A program made the position numbers and the translations under genes. From Streptomyces sp. I6 (GTDB lineage Bacteria; Actinomycetota; Actinomycetes; Streptomycetales; Streptomycetaceae): a stretch of DNA of 64,000 nt. The stretch spans positions 4,906,501-4,970,500 of the forward strand of contig RHDP01000001.1 in NCBI GenBank assembly GCA_003725745.1, written 5' to 3'. The notes under the pieces are model-generated. The model was not told the DNA's origin and ran no database searches. It saw nothing but the letters and a program-made list of their open reading frames with translations. Shown here in pieces: positions 34,958 to 49,383 of the stretch. Numbering within the stretch: the first letter of the stretch is position 1; each line of letters opens with the position of its first letter.

Positions 34958-35728
34958 GCCCACGACGAGGCCGATCCGGCGCCTTGCGGTGCACCGCACC
35001 GGACGCCGCTCTTGACGGGCAAACCCTGCCTGACGCGCACTAGCGCGTGTCGTGAACCGGAGCCGTGTCGTCCCCGGCGACGGCCGGGCCGCCGCCCGCC
35101 GCACCATCGGTATGTACCGGTCCCAGTCCCAGTGCGGCCCGGGGTCGGTGTGGTCGGTCCCCGGCACCTCGACATGGCCGATGATGTGCTCCCGGTCGAC
35201 CGGGATCCCGTACCGCGCGCAGATGCCGGCCGTCAGCCGGGCCGACGAGGCGTACATCTCGTCCGTGAAGTCCTCGGGACGGTCGACGAAGCCCTCGTGC
35301 TCGATGCCGATGCTCCGCTCGTTGACCTCCCGGCTCCCCGCGTGGAAGGCGACGTCCAGCTCGCGGATCATCTGCGCGACCCGCCCGTCCCCGCCCACCA
35401 CGTAGTGCGTGGCGGCGCCGTGGCCCGGGTCCTGGAACACCTTCAGCGCCGTGCGGTAGCTGCCCTGGACGACATGGATCACCACCCGGTCGATCGTGTA
35501 GTCGCCGGGCCGGTCGGCCCGCCGCCAGTTCGCCCGGGAGGCCGCCGTCCACACCGCGCCCGCGTGGTCCAGCTCACCCTCCACCCGAGGCTTCTCCATG
35601 CCGGGCAGCCGCCACCACAGCCGCCTCAGCTCGTCCTGGGCCACCACCCCCGCACCCACGAGCGCCGCCGCGCCGCCGATCAGCACGGCCCGTCTGCCGA
35701 CGCCGCGCTGTGCCTTCCTGCCGCCCAT
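34937..35728 (-). CDS. N-acetylmuramoyl-L-alanine amidase, Tat-exported (C-terminus doubtful)
   Basis: Amidase_2 (T7-lysozyme-like) peptidoglycan hydrolase, 263 residues as assembled. The N-terminus [17 protein letters not shown] looks like a twin-arginine signal without a strict second hydrophobic break. Catalytic zinc ligands are the usual histidines in [20 protein letters not shown] and the later [13 protein letters not shown]. After MVRRAA the frame runs on for about 45 basic residues into a 9-bp repeat. A single missing base near 35095-35110 would instead give a short tail ending at 35040. I therefore regard about 35040-35728 as the likely true gene. Confidence 0.88.
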   Translation of the reverse strand: MGGRKAQRGVGRRAVLIGGAAALVGAGVVAQDELRRLWWRLPGMEKPRVEGELDHAGAVWTAASRANWRRADRPGDYTIDRVVIHVVQGSYRTALKVFQDPGHGAATHYVVGGDGRVAQMIRELDVAFHAGSREVNERSIGIEHEGFVDRPEDFTDEMYASSARLTAGICARYGIPVDREHIIGHVEVPGTDHTDPGPHWDWDRYIPMVRRAAARPSPGTTRLRFTTRASARQAGFARQERRPVRCTARRRIGLVVGLLGLLG

Positions 35729-35811
35729 GCCACCCCTCTTCGCACCCCGTCACCTCCCGAACGCCTACGCGCGGGCTTTCGGTTCCCGGCGCCCCGTACC
35801 CTGGTAGGGCT

Positions 35812-36939
35812 ATGACTGACACACGCCAGCGCCCCCTCCGCGTCCTCGCCGCCATGTCCGGCGGCGTGGACTCCGCCGTCGCCGCCGCCCGGGCCGCCGA
35901 AGCGGGCCACGACGTGACCGGGGTGCATCTGGCGCTCTCGGCGAACCCGCAGTCGTTCCGCACCGGCGCGCGCGGCTGCTGCACCGTCGAGGACTCCCGC
36001 GACGCCCGCCGCGCCGCGGACGTCATCGGCATCCCCTTCTACGTCTGGGACCTCGCCGAGCGGTTCCGCGAGGACGTGGTCGAGGACTTCGTCGCGGAGT
36101 ACGAGGCGGGGCGCACCCCCAACCCCTGCCTGCGCTGCAACGAGAAGATCAAGTTCGCGGCGCTGCTCGACAAGGCCCTGGCCCTGGGGTTCGACGCCGT
36201 GTGCACGGGCCACTACGCCACCGTGGTCGTGCGCGAGGACGGCCGCCGCGAGCTGCACCGCGCCAGCGACACGGCCAAGGACCAGTCCTATGTACTCGGC
36301 GTGCTCGACGAACGGCAGCTCGCCCACGCCATGTTCCCGCTCGGCGACACCCTCACCACCAAGGACGAGATCCGCGCGGAGGCCGAGCGGCGCGGACTGG
36401 CCGTGGCGAAGAAGCCCGACAGCCACGACATCTGCTTCATCGCCGACGGCGACACCCAGGGGTTCCTGGCGAAGCGCCTCGGCAGGGCGGAGGGCGACAT
36501 CGTCGACGAGTCCGGCACGAAGCTGGGCACCCACGACGGCGCGTACGGCTTCACCATCGGCCAGCGCAAGGGCCTGCGCATCGGCCACCCCGCGCCCGAC
36601 GGCAAGCCCCGCTACGTCCTGGACATCTCACCGGTGGACAACACCGTCACGGTCGGCCCGGCCGAGGCCCTGGAGGTCTTTGCGCTGACCGCGGTCAGGC
36701 CCCGCTGGTGCGGCTCGGCACCCTCCGGCCCGGGCACGTACACGGCGCAGCTGCGTGCCCACGGCGGCGAGACGGAGGTCTCGGCCGAGCTGGTCGGCGA
36801 CGAACTGCGGGTGGCGTTCACCGAGCCGGTCCGCGGTGTGGCGCCCGGCCAGGCGATCGTGCTGTACGACGGCACCCGCGTGGTCGGCTCCGCGACGATC
36901 GCGGCGACGACGCGCCGGCCGAGCCCGGTCACGGCCTGA
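35812..36939 (+). CDS. mnmA: tRNA-specific 2-thiouridylase
   Basis: A 375-residue enzyme that thiolates U34 of Lys, Glu and Gln tRNAs. The PP-loop SGGVDS is at residues 16-21; catalytic cysteines are in [14 protein letters not shown] and DSHDICFI; the tRNA-binding segment DQSYVLGVL and [12 protein letters not shown] are also typical. The ATG at 35812 gives the expected N-terminus. It lies one gene from a cysteine desulfurase, the family's sulfur donor. Confidence 0.96.
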   Translation: MTDTRQRPLRVLAAMSGGVDSAVAAARAAEAGHDVTGVHLALSANPQSFRTGARGCCTVEDSRDARRAADVIGIPFYVWDLAERFREDVVEDFVAEYEAGRTPNPCLRCNEKIKFAALLDKALALGFDAVCTGHYATVVVREDGRRELHRASDTAKDQSYVLGVLDERQLAHAMFPLGDTLTTKDEIRAEAERRGLAVAKKPDSHDICFIADGDTQGFLAKRLGRAEGDIVDESGTKLGTHDGAYGFTIGQRKGLRIGHPAPDGKPRYVLDISPVDNTVTVGPAEALEVFALTAVRPRWCGSAPSGPGTYTAQLRAHGGETEVSAELVGDELRVAFTEPVRGVAPGQAIVLYDGTRVVGSATIAATTRRPSPVTA

Positions 36940-37337
36940 GGCCGGCGCCTCCTCGAGCGCACCTCCGGCCCCACCGGGGAGGCACCGGTCAGCCCGGGCA
37001 GCGGTAACCGAGGCGCCGGTTCCATCCGGTGCGGTGGGCGCCGCCGCCGGCGGGGGCCTTCGCGGACGACGCGCCGCCCGGCGGCAGCGGGGACGCCGCC
37101 ACGGCGGGCCGGGACAGAGCGGTCCCGGCGTACGGATTCCGTGGAACACCGGCCGGTGCCCCTCGCCGGCCGGTGCCGCTCCCCGGTCGGTGCCCTCGCC
37201 GGCCGGGTCCTCACGGCCGGGGACGGGCTGGTCTTCATCTCGCGGGCGGCCGGCCCTCTCGGCCGAGAGGGCCCGGTGGGCCGCCCTCGCCCACCTCGTG
37301 GCGAGCGCGGGGGTGCGGTGATGCGAGCATGGCCGGT
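36940..37337. other. GC-rich intergenic region between mnmA and the SDR gene
   Basis: About 400 bp with several imperfect CGGCCGGTGCC repeats around 37140-37220. No gene is supported on either strand. Confidence 0.45.
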
Positions 37338-38023
37338 ATGGCTACACATCTGATCACCGGAGCGGGCTCCGGCATCGGCGCTGCCGTCGCGCGCCGGCTG
37401 TACGAGCGCGGCGACGACCTCGTGCTGCTGGCCCGGGACGCCGGACGCGCCCGGGAGCTGGTCCAGGCCTACCCCGGTTCCCGCTCCCTCGTCGGCGACC
37501 TCGGCACGCCGGACCGGCTCTCCTGGGCGTTCTCGCACCAGACGCTGCCCGAGCGGGTCGACTCGCTGCTGCACATCGCGGGCGTCGTGGACCTCGGCCG
37601 GGTCGCCGACCTCACGCCGAAGGCCTGGCTGGCACAGCTCACCGTGAACCTGGTGAGCCCGGCGGAGCTGACCCGGCTGCTGCTGCCCCAGCTGCGGGTC
37701 TCCCGGGGTGCGGTGGTCTTCGTCAACTCGGGTTCCGGGCTCAACGCCCATGCCGAGTGGGGCGCCTACGCCGCCTCCAAGCACGGTCTCAGGGCACTGG
37801 CCGACGCCCTGCGGCAGGAGGAGAAGGAACACGGCGTCCGGGTCACCTCGGTGTATCCCGGCCGCACCGCGAGCCCCATGCAGGAGAAGGTCCACCGGCA
37901 GGAGGGCAAGGAGTACGACCCGTCGCGGTGGATCGACCCCGAGTCGGTGGCGACGGCGATCCTCACGGCCCTCGACCTGCCGCGTGACGCCGACATCCAC
38001 GACCTCACCGTCCGGCCGGGGCG

Positions 38024-38027
<4 letters not shown>
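37338..38027 (+). CDS. Short-chain dehydrogenase/reductase
   Basis: A 229-residue classical SDR. The cofactor loop T-G-A-G-S-G-I-G is at residues 7-14, the catalytic region NSGSGLNAHAEWGAYAASKHGLRAL holds the Y-x-x-x-K pair, and VTSVYPGRTASPMQ follows. The start at 37338 is chosen over 37329 by the family N-terminus. It overlaps the metE-like gene by 4 bp (GTGA), so the two are co-expressed, but the substrate cannot be told. Confidence 0.9.
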
Positions 38028-41236
<3,209 letters not shown>

Positions 41237-41475
41237 TACGGCCGTGCGAACCGACCCCCCGTCAGGATCACTCGTTCGGCGCATATCAGAGGGATAAGGG
41301 TGGCCGGGTCGCATTCGGGCAAGAGCTGTAGAGCGCTGCCCGTCGGAGCCCACCGCGGCCTACTGTTGAGGTATGCGCCTGTCGTGCACGGCCGCGTGGT
41401 GAGGTTCCGGCCGTGGTCGCATGACACGGAAGCCACCACGTGGCATCGGCACCGCCGGCTGTGAGAGGGACGGGA

Positions 41476-43601
41476 ATGGAACCGACCGAGAGCGCCGCCC
41501 CGGTCTCACGGCCGCGTGGTCTCGCGGGGCTCGCGTTCGTCGCGGGCATCGCGTCGACGCTGCCGCTCGTCGTCACGGGAGTTGCCGCACTCGCCCTGGC
41601 GGCAGGGCTCTTCGGCGTCCTGCGCGAGGGGCGGGCGCTCTTCCCCCGGGCGCCGAGGGCTGGTCCCTCGCCGCGCTGACCGCCGTCATCGTCGGCCATC
41701 TGGTCGCCCTCGGGCGCGACCGCTGGTGGGGCGGCACGGGCTCCGGTGCCGCCCTGACGCTCGCGGTGCTGCTGCTGTACGGCTGGGTTCCGGCCGCCGT
41801 GGTCAGCCTCGCCGTGGTGGTGCTGGTCGGCGCCGCCCGGCGGCACCGCTGGCGGCAGGGCGCACTGCACGGCGCGGTGGACGTCCTGGGCATCGGCGCG
41901 GCCGCACTCGTCCTCGCCGCGTTCGGCGAGGCACCGACCGTCGAAGACCCCTGGCAGCCCATGCAGTGGGGGCCGGAGGCGATCCCCGAGGTGGTGCTCG
42001 CCACGGCCGCCTACATCGCCGTCACCCGGATGCTGCTCTGGTACGCCCTGGTGCCGCAGGGCAGCGGACTGCCCACCGTCGCCCGCACCGCCCTGGTGCG
42101 GCAGGGGCTCGTCGCCGTCGCCCTGCTCGGCATCGCCCCGCTGATCTGCGTCGTCGCCACCACCCTGCCCGTGGTGCTGCCGCTGTTCGCCGTGCCGCTG
42201 ATCGCCCTCGACTCCACGCTGTGGATCGCCCGCGCCCGCGCAGAGGAGCAGCTGCGCGACCCGCTCACCAAACTCCCCAACCGCCAGTGCCTGCTGGAGC
42301 GCACCTGGACGGCGCTGGAGGAGGCCGAGGGGATCGGAGCGCGCTCGGCTCTCGTCCTGATCGACCTCGACCGGTTCCGCTCGGTCAACGACACGCTCGG
42401 TCACCTCGCAGGCGACCGGCTGCTGCTCCAGATCGCCGAGCGGCTGAAGCTCGCGCTGCCGCGCGGAGCGGAGGCCGCGCGGCTGGGCGGTGACGAGTTC
42501 GCCGTGCTGCTGCCCACGACCGACTCCACCACCAGTGCCCAGCGGGTCGCCCGGCACCTGGTGGGCCAGCTGTCCTCACCCCTCGACCTCGACGGGCTCA
42601 CCCTGGTCCTGGAGGCCAGCGCCGGCCTCGCCGTCTTCCCCGACCACGCCCTGGACGCCGAAGGGCTGCTCAGGCGGGCGGATGTGGCGATGTACCAGGC
42701 GAAGCGCGACCGCACGGGCGTCGAGGTGTACGAGTCCAAGCGCGACTCGAACACGCCGGACCGGCTCGGACTGCTCGGCGATCTGCGCCGGGCGCTGGAC
42801 GCGGGCGAGGTGGAGCTCCACTACCAGCCGAAGGTCCGCTTCGACGGCCACGTCGCGGGGCTTGAGGCACTGGTGCGCTGGGTGCACCCGGACCGCGGCC
42901 GGGTTCCCCCCGACGAGTTCATCGCCATCGCGGAGTCCTCGGGGCTGATGCCGCATCTGACCGAGTACGTGTTGGAGTCCGCACTGGGCCAGGTCGCCAC
43001 GTGGCGCTCCCAGGGCCTCGAGGTGCCGGTCGCGGTCAATGTGTCGCCGCGCGACGTCCACACCCCGGGCTTCGCCGGCTCCGTCGCGGCACGGCTCGCC
43101 CGGCACGGCGTCCCGGCGGGCGCGCTCCAGCTGGAGATCACGGAGCATGTGCTGCTGGAGGACCCGCAGCGGGCCGGGGACACCCTCGCGGCGCTCACCG
43201 GCCACGGCGTGAAGATGTCGCTGGACGACTTCGGTACGGGCTACTCCTCCCTGGTCCACCTGCGTCGCCTGCCGGTCAGCGAACTCAAGATCGATCGGTC
43301 GTTCGTCGCCAGGCTGGCGGTCGACGCGGAAGACGCCGAGATCGTCCGCTGCACCGTCGACCTCGCCCATTCCCTCGGACTGCTCGTGGTCGCCGAGGGC
43401 GTGGAGGACGACGAGACCTGGGAGCGGCTGCGCGACCTGGGCTGCGACGCGGTACAGGGCTGGCTGGTCGCGGCGGCGATGCCGCCGCAGGAGACCACGG
43501 CCTGGCTGCGGGCCCGGGGCGAGCACGGCTGGCGCCGCCCGGTGGGCGAGCTCCCCGCCGCCCCGTCCGAGGTGGACCGCCCGTCGGGCCTGGTGAACTG
43601 A
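41476..43601 (+). CDS. Membrane-anchored GGDEF-EAL cyclic-di-GMP protein, frameshifted as assembled
   Basis: About 708 residues once one C is restored in the run at 41643-41647, which joins MEPTESAAPVSRPRG... to AEGWSLAALTAVIVGHLVALGRDRWW. The N-terminal third is hydrophobic with about eight helices. A GGDEF domain follows with an intact catalytic motif (RLGGDEFAVLLP), then an EAL domain with intact GLEALVRW, LEITEHVLLED, DDFGTGYSSL and KIDRSFV. Both cyclase and phosphodiesterase activities are therefore possible. Its place between ligA and gatC matches rmdB of S. coelicolor as I remember it; I do not assign the symbol. Confidence 0.92.
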
Positions 43602-44543
43602 GCGGTCGCGCCGAGGCCGGCTGCTGATCCTCCGACCCGGTGGTCCGGTGGTCCGGTGGTCTGATCCTCGGACCCGGTGGCCCGGTGGCCCGGTGGCCCG
43701 GTGGCCCGGTGTGGTCCGCTGGCTCGGCCGGTCTGACGGTCCGGTGGCTCGGCGGCTTGGCGGTCCGGCGGCCCGGTGGTCCGGTGGTCCGGCGGCCCGG
43801 TGGTCTGATCCTCGGACCTGGTGGCCTGGTGGCCTGGTGGCCGGTGCCCGGCGTTTCGGGTGCTGGGTGCCCGGCGGCCCGGTGGCCCGGTGCGGTCCGC
43901 TGGCTCGGCCGGTCTGACGGTCCGGTGGCTCGGCGGCTTGGCGGTCCGGCGGCCCGGTGGTCCGGCGGCCCGGTGGTCTGATCCTCGGACCTGGTGGCCT
44001 GGTGGCCTGGTGGCCGGTGCCCGGCGTTTCGGGTGCTGGGTGCCCGGCGGCCCGGTGGCCCGGTGCGGTCCGCTGGCTCGGCCGGTCTGACGGTCCGGTG
44101 GCTCGGCGGCTTCGCGGCTTGGCGGTCCGGTGGCCCGGTGGTCTGATCCTCGGACCCGGTGGCCCGCTGGCCCGGCGGTCTGGCGGCGCGGTGGCCCGGT
44201 GCGGTCCGCTGGCTCGGCCGGTCTGACGGTCCGGTGGCTCGGCGGCTTCGCGGCTTCGCGGCCAGTACGTGGCGGTCGAGCAGTCCACGGAGGCGCCGCG
44301 GGAGTACGTCCCGAGGGTCACCCGGCTTCGCGGCTTCGCGGCTTCGCGGCTTGGCGGTCCGGCGGCCCGGTGACGCCGTCCGCCAGGGCGGTCCCGCCGG
44401 GGGCAGGGGCCTCCGCCGCGCGGCCCGAGGCGGCCGCTGCCGCGGGTACCGGCCCGGTCCCGTGGCAAAGGGTTTCGCGGGCACCCGGACCTGGCCCATA
44501 GGATTGGGCCACAACCATCACACTCACCCCTGAGGATCGCTGC
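43602..44543. repeat. Minisatellite region between the GGDEF-EAL gene and gatC
   Basis: About 740 bp (43636-44373) of GGTGGCCCGG/GGTCCGGTGG-type DNA organised in long units. The marker CTGATCCTCGGACC recurs at 43661, 43805, 43978 and 44143, and GTCCGCTGGCTCGGCCGG recurs at 43714, 43895, 44068 and 44204. The two central units are about 173 bp and nearly identical. Within units there are 9-bp sub-repeats (GGTGGCCCG; CTTCGCGGC at 44245-44355). A single non-repetitive island sits at about 44270-44325. Open frames across it, on both strands, are artefacts of the repeat. The gatC promoter must lie near 44480-44543. Confidence 0.92.
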
Positions 44544-44840
44544 ATGCCTGGCATCACGCGCGAGGAGGTCGCTCACCTCGCCCGGCTGGCACGTCTGGAG
44601 CTGAAGGCCGAAGAGCTCGACCACTTCGCCGGACAGCTCGACGACATCATCGGCGCGGTCGCCCGCGTCGCCGAGGTCGCCGACCGAGACGTACCACCGA
44701 CCTCCCACCCGCTGCCGCTGACCAACGTCATGCGCGCGGACGAGGTCCGTCCGTCGCTCACCCCCGAGCAGGCGCTCTCCTGCGCCCCGGCACAGGAGCA
44801 GCAGCGTTTCAAGGTGCCGCAGATTCTGGGGGAGGACTGA
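44544..44840 (+). CDS. gatC: Asp/Glu-tRNA amidotransferase subunit C
   Basis: The 98-residue small subunit of the GatCAB transamidosome, which converts Glu-tRNA(Gln) and Asp-tRNA(Asn) to the amide forms. Typical sequence: [54 protein letters not shown] and [21 protein letters not shown]. Followed by gatA 6 bp downstream. Confidence 0.95.
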   Translation: MPGITREEVAHLARLARLELKAEELDHFAGQLDDIIGAVARVAEVADRDVPPTSHPLPLTNVMRADEVRPSLTPEQALSCAPAQEQQRFKVPQILGED

Positions 44841-44846
44841 CCAGCG

Positions 44847-46346
44847 ATGACGGACAGCCCCATCATCAAGCTCACCGCGGCGGAGATCGCCGCGAAGATC
44901 GCCTCCGGTGCGCTGACCGCCGTGGAGGTCACCGAGGCGCACCTCGCCCGGATCGAGGCCGTGGACGAGAAGGTCCACGCCTTCCTGCACATCGACCGTG
45001 ACGGCGCCCTCGCCCAGGCCCGCGCCGTCGACGAGAAGCGCGAGCGCGGCGAGGAGCTCGGCCCGCTGGCCGGTGTGCCGCTGGCGCTGAAGGACATCTT
45101 CACCACCGCGGGCATCCCGACCACCGTCGGCTCGAAGATCCTCGAAGGCTGGATCCCGCCGTACGACGCCACCCTGACGCGCAGGCTGAAGGAGGCCGAC
45201 GTCGTCATCCTCGGCAAGACCAACATGGACGAGTTCGCCATGGGGTCCTCCACCGAGAACAGCGCGTACGGCCCGACCGGCAACCCCTGGGACCTGACCC
45301 GCATCCCCGGCGGCTCCGGCGGTGGCTCGTCCGCCGCACTGGCCTCGTACGAGGCCCCGCTCGCCATCGGCACGGACACCGGCGGCTCCATCCGCCAGCC
45401 CGCCGCCGTCACCGGCACGGTCGGCGTGAAGCCCACCTACGGTGCCGTCTCCCGCTACGGCATGGTCGCCTTCTCCTCGTCGCTCGACCAGGGCGGTCCC
45501 TGTGCCCGCACGGTCCTGGACGCGGCGCTGCTGCACGAGGTCATCGCCGGCCACGACCCGCTCGACTCGACCTCCATCGACGCCCCGGTCCCGCCGGTCG
45601 TCGAGGCCGCGCGCAACGGCTCGGTCGAGGGCATGCGCGTCGGAGTCGTCAGGCAGTTCCGCGGCGAGGGCTACCAGGCCGGTGTGGTGCAGCGGTTCGA
45701 CGAGTCCGTGCAGCTGCTGAAGGAGCTGGGCGCGGAGATCGTCGAGCTCGACTGCCCCTCCTTCGACCTGGCTCTCTCCGCTTACTACCTGATCGCGCCG
45801 TCCGAATGCTCCTCGAACCTCGCCCGGTTCGACGGCCTGCGCTACGGCCTGCGGGTCGGGGACGACGGCACCCGCTCGGCCGAGGACGTCACCTCGCTGA
45901 CCCGCGAGGAGGGTTTCGGCGACGAGGTCAAGCGCCGGATCATGCTCGGCACGTACGCCCTGTCGTCGGGCTACTACGACGCGTACTACGGCAGCGCCCA
46001 GAAGGTGCGCACCCTCATCAAGCAGGACTTCGAGAAGGCCTTCGAGCAGGTCGACGTGATCGTCTCACCGACGACCCCGACCACCGCCTTCCCGATCGGC
46101 GAGCGCGCCGACGACCCGATGGCGATGTACCTCGCCGACCTGTGCACCATTCCGACCAACCTGGCCGGCAACGCCGCGATGTCGCTGCCCTGCGGACTGG
46201 CACCGGAGGACGGCCTCCCGGTCGGTCTCCAGATCATCGCCCCCGCCATGAAGGACGAGCGGCTCTACCAGGTGGGTGCGGTCGTCGAGGCGGCCTTCGT
46301 GGCACGCTGGGGCCACCCGCTGCTGGAGGAGGCACCGTCACTGTGA
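44847..46346 (+). CDS. gatA: Glutamyl/aspartyl-tRNA amidotransferase subunit A
   Basis: The 499-residue amidase subunit that releases ammonia from glutamine. The amidase signature carries the Ser-cisSer-Lys triad: the lysine in [12 protein letters not shown], the glycine/serine-rich [32 protein letters not shown] with both serines, and [24 protein letters not shown]-terminal [21 protein letters not shown]-type sequence is also present. It is co-transcribed with gatC and overlaps the next small gene by 4 bp. Confidence 0.97.
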   Translation: MTDSPIIKLTAAEIAAKIASGALTAVEVTEAHLARIEAVDEKVHAFLHIDRDGALAQARAVDEKRERGEELGPLAGVPLALKDIFTTAGIPTTVGSKILEGWIPPYDATLTRRLKEADVVILGKTNMDEFAMGSSTENSAYGPTGNPWDLTRIPGGSGGGSSAALASYEAPLAIGTDTGGSIRQPAAVTGTVGVKPTYGAVSRYGMVAFSSSLDQGGPCARTVLDAALLHEVIAGHDPLDSTSIDAPVPPVVEAARNGSVEGMRVGVVRQFRGEGYQAGVVQRFDESVQLLKELGAEIVELDCPSFDLALSAYYLIAPSECSSNLARFDGLRYGLRVGDDGTRSAEDVTSLTREEGFGDEVKRRIMLGTYALSSGYYDAYYGSAQKVRTLIKQDFEKAFEQVDVIVSPTTPTTAFPIGERADDPMAMYLADLCTIPTNLAGNAAMSLPCGLAPEDGLPVGLQIIAPAMKDERLYQVGAVVEAAFVARWGHPLLEEAPSL

Positions 46347-46582
46347 GTAGCTTGCAGAAGGCCAAGGGCTTCACGAAGTCCCGTACCGGCACGTATGTGT
46401 CCATGGCCGCCACCGCGTTCGGAGCCGTCGGCGTCGCCAAGCAGGCCAGGAAGGCCCGCCTGGAGCACGACACGCTCCGGCTGATCGACGCCGCCGTGTC
46501 CGCCGCCGCCATCGTCACCGGACTCGCGATCCTCTACCGGGAGCTGAAGCGCCTGGGCGACGACGACGTCCTGCTGGGCTGA
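46343..46582 (+). CDS. Small protein between gatA and gatB
   Basis: A 79-residue protein with a basic N-terminus ([19 protein letters not shown]), an amphipathic middle ([23 protein letters not shown]) and a hydrophobic segment ([15 protein letters not shown]). The GTG at 46343 overlaps the gatA stop (GTGA). It is part of the gatCAB operon by position. I do not recognise the family, though small proteins at this place occur in other Streptomyces. Confidence 0.75.
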   Translation: MSSLQKAKGFTKSRTGTYVSMAATAFGAVGVAKQARKARLEHDTLRLIDAAVSAAAIVTGLAILYRELKRLGDDDVLLG

Positions 46583-46598
46583 GAGGGAAAGTTTCACC

Positions 46599-48113
46599 GT
46601 GACCGTCACGACTGACCTGGTGTCGTACGAGGACGCACTCGCGTCGTACGACCCCGTCATGGGCCTGGAGGTCCATGTCGAACTCGGCACCAGGACCAAG
46701 ATGTTCTGCGGCTGCTCGACCGGGCTGGGCGCCGAGCCCAACTCGCAGACCTGCCCCACCTGCCTGGGCCTGCCCGGCTCGCTGCCGGTGGTCAACGCGG
46801 TCGGCGTCGAGTCCGCCGTCAAGATCGGTCTCGCGCTGCACTGCGAGATCGCCGAATGGTGCCGCTTCGCCCGGAAGAACTACTTCTATCCGGACATGCC
46901 CAAGAACTTCCAGACCTCGCAGTACGACGAGCCGATCGCCTTCAACGGCTGTCTGGACGTCCAGCTGGAGGACGGCGAGGTCTTCCGCGTGGAGATCGAG
47001 CGCGCCCACATGGAGGAGGACACGGGCAAGTCGACGCACGTCGGCGGCGCCACCGGCCGCATCCACGGCGCGTCCCACTCCCTGCTCGACTACAACCGGG
47101 CCGGCATCCCGCTGATCGAGATCGTCACCAAGCCCATCGTGGGCGCCGGTGACCGCGCCCCCGAGGTCGCCAAGGCGTACGTCGCCGAACTGCGCGAGCT
47201 GATCCGCGCCCTCGGTGTGTCCGAGGCCCGGATGGAGATGGGCCAGATGCGCTGCGACGTCAACCTGTCGCTGATGCCGAAGGGCTCGGAGACGTTCGGC
47301 ACCCGCAGCGAGACCAAGAACGTCAACTCGCTGCGCAGCGTGGAGCGCGCGGTCCGCTTCGAGGTCCGGCGCCATGCCGCGGTGCTGGGCGACGGCGGCA
47401 CGATCGTGCAGGAGACACGGCACTTCCACGAGGACGACGGCAGCACGACGTCCGGCCGGGTGAAGGAGGAGGCGGAGGACTACCGGTACTTCCCGGAGCC
47501 CGACCTCGTCCCGGTCGCCCCGTCCCGTGAGTGGGTCGAGGAGCTGCGCGCCGGGCTGCCCGAACTGCCGCGGGTGCGTCGCAACCGCCTCCGCGAGGAG
47601 TGGGGCGTCTCCGGGCACGACATGCAGTCGATCCTGAACGCGGGCGCGATCGACCTGATCGTGGCCACCATCGAGGCCGGCGCCGACCCGGTCTCCGCCC
47701 GCAAGTGGTGGATGGGCGAGCTGGCCCGCAACGCCAACGAGTCCGGCCGCTCGCTCGAGGAGCTGCCGATCACGCCGGAGCAGGTCGCCCGGGTGACCGC
47801 CCTGGTCGCGGACGGCTCGCTCAACGACAAGCTGGCCCGTCAGGTCATCGAGGGCGTGCTGGCCGGCGAGGGCGACCCGGACGCGGTCGTCGGGAAGCGG
47901 GGCCTGAAGGTCGTCTCCGACGAGGGTGCGCTGGGCGCGGCCGTCGACGAGGCGATCGCCGGCAACACCGCCATCGCCGACAAGATCCGGGGCGGCAAGG
48001 TCGCCGCGGTCGGCGCGCTGGTCGGCGCCGTCATGAAGGCCACCCGCGGCCAGGCCGACGCGGCCCGTGTCAAGGAGCTGATTCTGCAGAAGCTCGGTGT
48101 GACCGAGGGCTGA
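46599..48113 (+). CDS. gatB: Glutamyl/aspartyl-tRNA amidotransferase subunit B
   Basis: A 504-residue kinase-like subunit that binds the aminoacyl-tRNA and phosphorylates the side chain. [46 protein letters not shown] holds the zinc cysteines. [32 protein letters not shown] and [14 protein letters not shown] form the active site, and the C-terminal helical and YqeY-like tail domain runs to [11 protein letters not shown] start. It ends the gatCAB operon and is followed by a strong hairpin. Confidence 0.97.
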   Translation: MTVTTDLVSYEDALASYDPVMGLEVHVELGTRTKMFCGCSTGLGAEPNSQTCPTCLGLPGSLPVVNAVGVESAVKIGLALHCEIAEWCRFARKNYFYPDMPKNFQTSQYDEPIAFNGCLDVQLEDGEVFRVEIERAHMEEDTGKSTHVGGATGRIHGASHSLLDYNRAGIPLIEIVTKPIVGAGDRAPEVAKAYVAELRELIRALGVSEARMEMGQMRCDVNLSLMPKGSETFGTRSETKNVNSLRSVERAVRFEVRRHAAVLGDGGTIVQETRHFHEDDGSTTSGRVKEEAEDYRYFPEPDLVPVAPSREWVEELRAGLPELPRVRRNRLREEWGVSGHDMQSILNAGAIDLIVATIEAGADPVSARKWWMGELARNANESGRSLEELPITPEQVARVTALVADGSLNDKLARQVIEGVLAGEGDPDAVVGKRGLKVVSDEGALGAAVDEAIAGNTAIADKIRGGKVAAVGALVGAVMKATRGQADAARVKELILQKLGVTEG

Positions 48114-48131
48114 TCCCCGGCACCTCGGCAC

Positions 48132-48166
48132 GAGGGGTGGGACACCGCGACGGTGTCCCACCCCTC
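48132..48166 (+). terminator. Perfect hairpin after gatB
   Basis: A 16-bp perfect stem (GAGGGGTGGGACACCG / CGGTGTCCCACCCCTC) with a CGA loop lies 18 bp beyond the gatB stop codon. Confidence 0.85.
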
Positions 48167-48469
48167 TCATGTTCCCGCCGGCCGGGCGCGCCGTCCCGGG
48201 GACCGGTACGCATGGGGCCGTCGGCGGACCGGCATCCGAGGGACCTCCCGCGGGCGGGCACGGGCAGGGCGGATCGGGGCCCTGTCCCGGTGCGGACTTC
48301 GCCGCGGGCCGCAAGTACGAGACCGGGTGGACTGCGGGGCGTGCGTCACGCGCCCCTGCCCACCCACAGGGGTGTCTGGACGCAGGAGGCCACGCGGCAG
48401 CCGGCCGCGCCCCACCTCCAAGCCCGGTCCTTCCTCCAAGCCCGGTCCTTCAGAACCGGGTCACGTCGA

Positions 48470-49383
48470 CTACGTCCGTATCCCCAGGCCCGGCAGCCAC
48501 AGCTCGCCGCGGCCGTCGACACCGGCTTCCCGGGCGGACAGCTCCTGCGGCCCGACCGCACCGCGCGAACGGAGTTCCGCGACGGCCAGCCGCGCCGCAG
48601 CGGTCGGGGAGTTCTCCGCGGCCTCCGGGAACGCCGAATGCCACCAGCCCCGGTCGTGGCCATGCCAACCGCATTCCCGCATGAGCCAGTCCCGCTCCGG
48701 GCACTGCTCCGCGTCCCGGTCGTCGATCGCCACCCCCAGTCCCTCGCCCGGGCTGTACGAGACGACGAGGTCGCGGCCGGGATCCCGGTCGGCCACCACC
48801 GTGAACCCGGCCCAGTCGCCCGGCACCTGCACGGGAAGCTGCTCCGCCCATGCGGCGAGCAGCAGCTCCAGGGCGCTCTCCAACTGCTCCCAGTCACTCG
48901 CGAGCCGATGGTCCGGGCGCCGCCAGGGCGACTCGCCCGGCCCGCCGCGGTACAGCTGCCAGCTGTACGGCAGCAGGTCGAAGTCGTGCGGCTCGTCGGC
49001 CGACCAGGCGCCGCCCCAGGTGAAGCAACGGTGCTCGCCGCGCTCCAGTTCCTCGGGCCGGTGGACCGACAGCGTGACGTGGAACCGGTCTCCCGACAGC
49101 AGCACCAGCCGGTCCGCGTCGCGCCAGCGGACACTGGGCCCCCAAGCGGATCCGCCGTACAGCGTCGGCTCCCCGATGGCGGCGACGATCGGCCCGTAGA
49201 CCTCCCGGAACGCCTCGCGCCGCTCCATCCGGGTCGCCTCGGGCGGATGGTGCACGATCGCGACCGGCGGCCCGCCCAGATGATCCCCGGGCGACCGGTG
49301 CAGGTGCCGAGCGATGTCGGCAGCCGTGATGGCCGAAGCGGCCGTGGTGGCGACGGCGATCCGTGATTCCCCCTACTGGTCAT
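48470..49383 (-). CDS. Unknown cytoplasmic protein, N-terminus frameshifted as assembled
   Basis: From 49255 the frame gives 261 residues: EATRMERREAFREVYGPIVAAIGEPTLYGGSAWGPSVRWRD, SWQLYRGGPGESPW, LESALELLLAAWAEQLPVQVPGDWAGF and an aromatic-rich CGWHGHDRGWWHSAFPEA. The frame is open further upstream (ESRIAVATTAASAITAADIARHLHR) but without a start codon. Adding one base to the C run at 49369-49373 links it to an ATG at 49383, giving 304 residues that begin MTSRGES. There are no motifs I recognise and no signal peptide. High tryptophan content and good codon bias suggest a real gene. It is convergent with gatB. Confidence 0.7.

Noticed and set aside
42576-45554. A 992-codon minus-strand frame over the GGDEF-EAL, minisatellite and gatC/gatA region
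   Set aside because: It is antisense to three well-supported genes and crosses the stop-free minisatellite.
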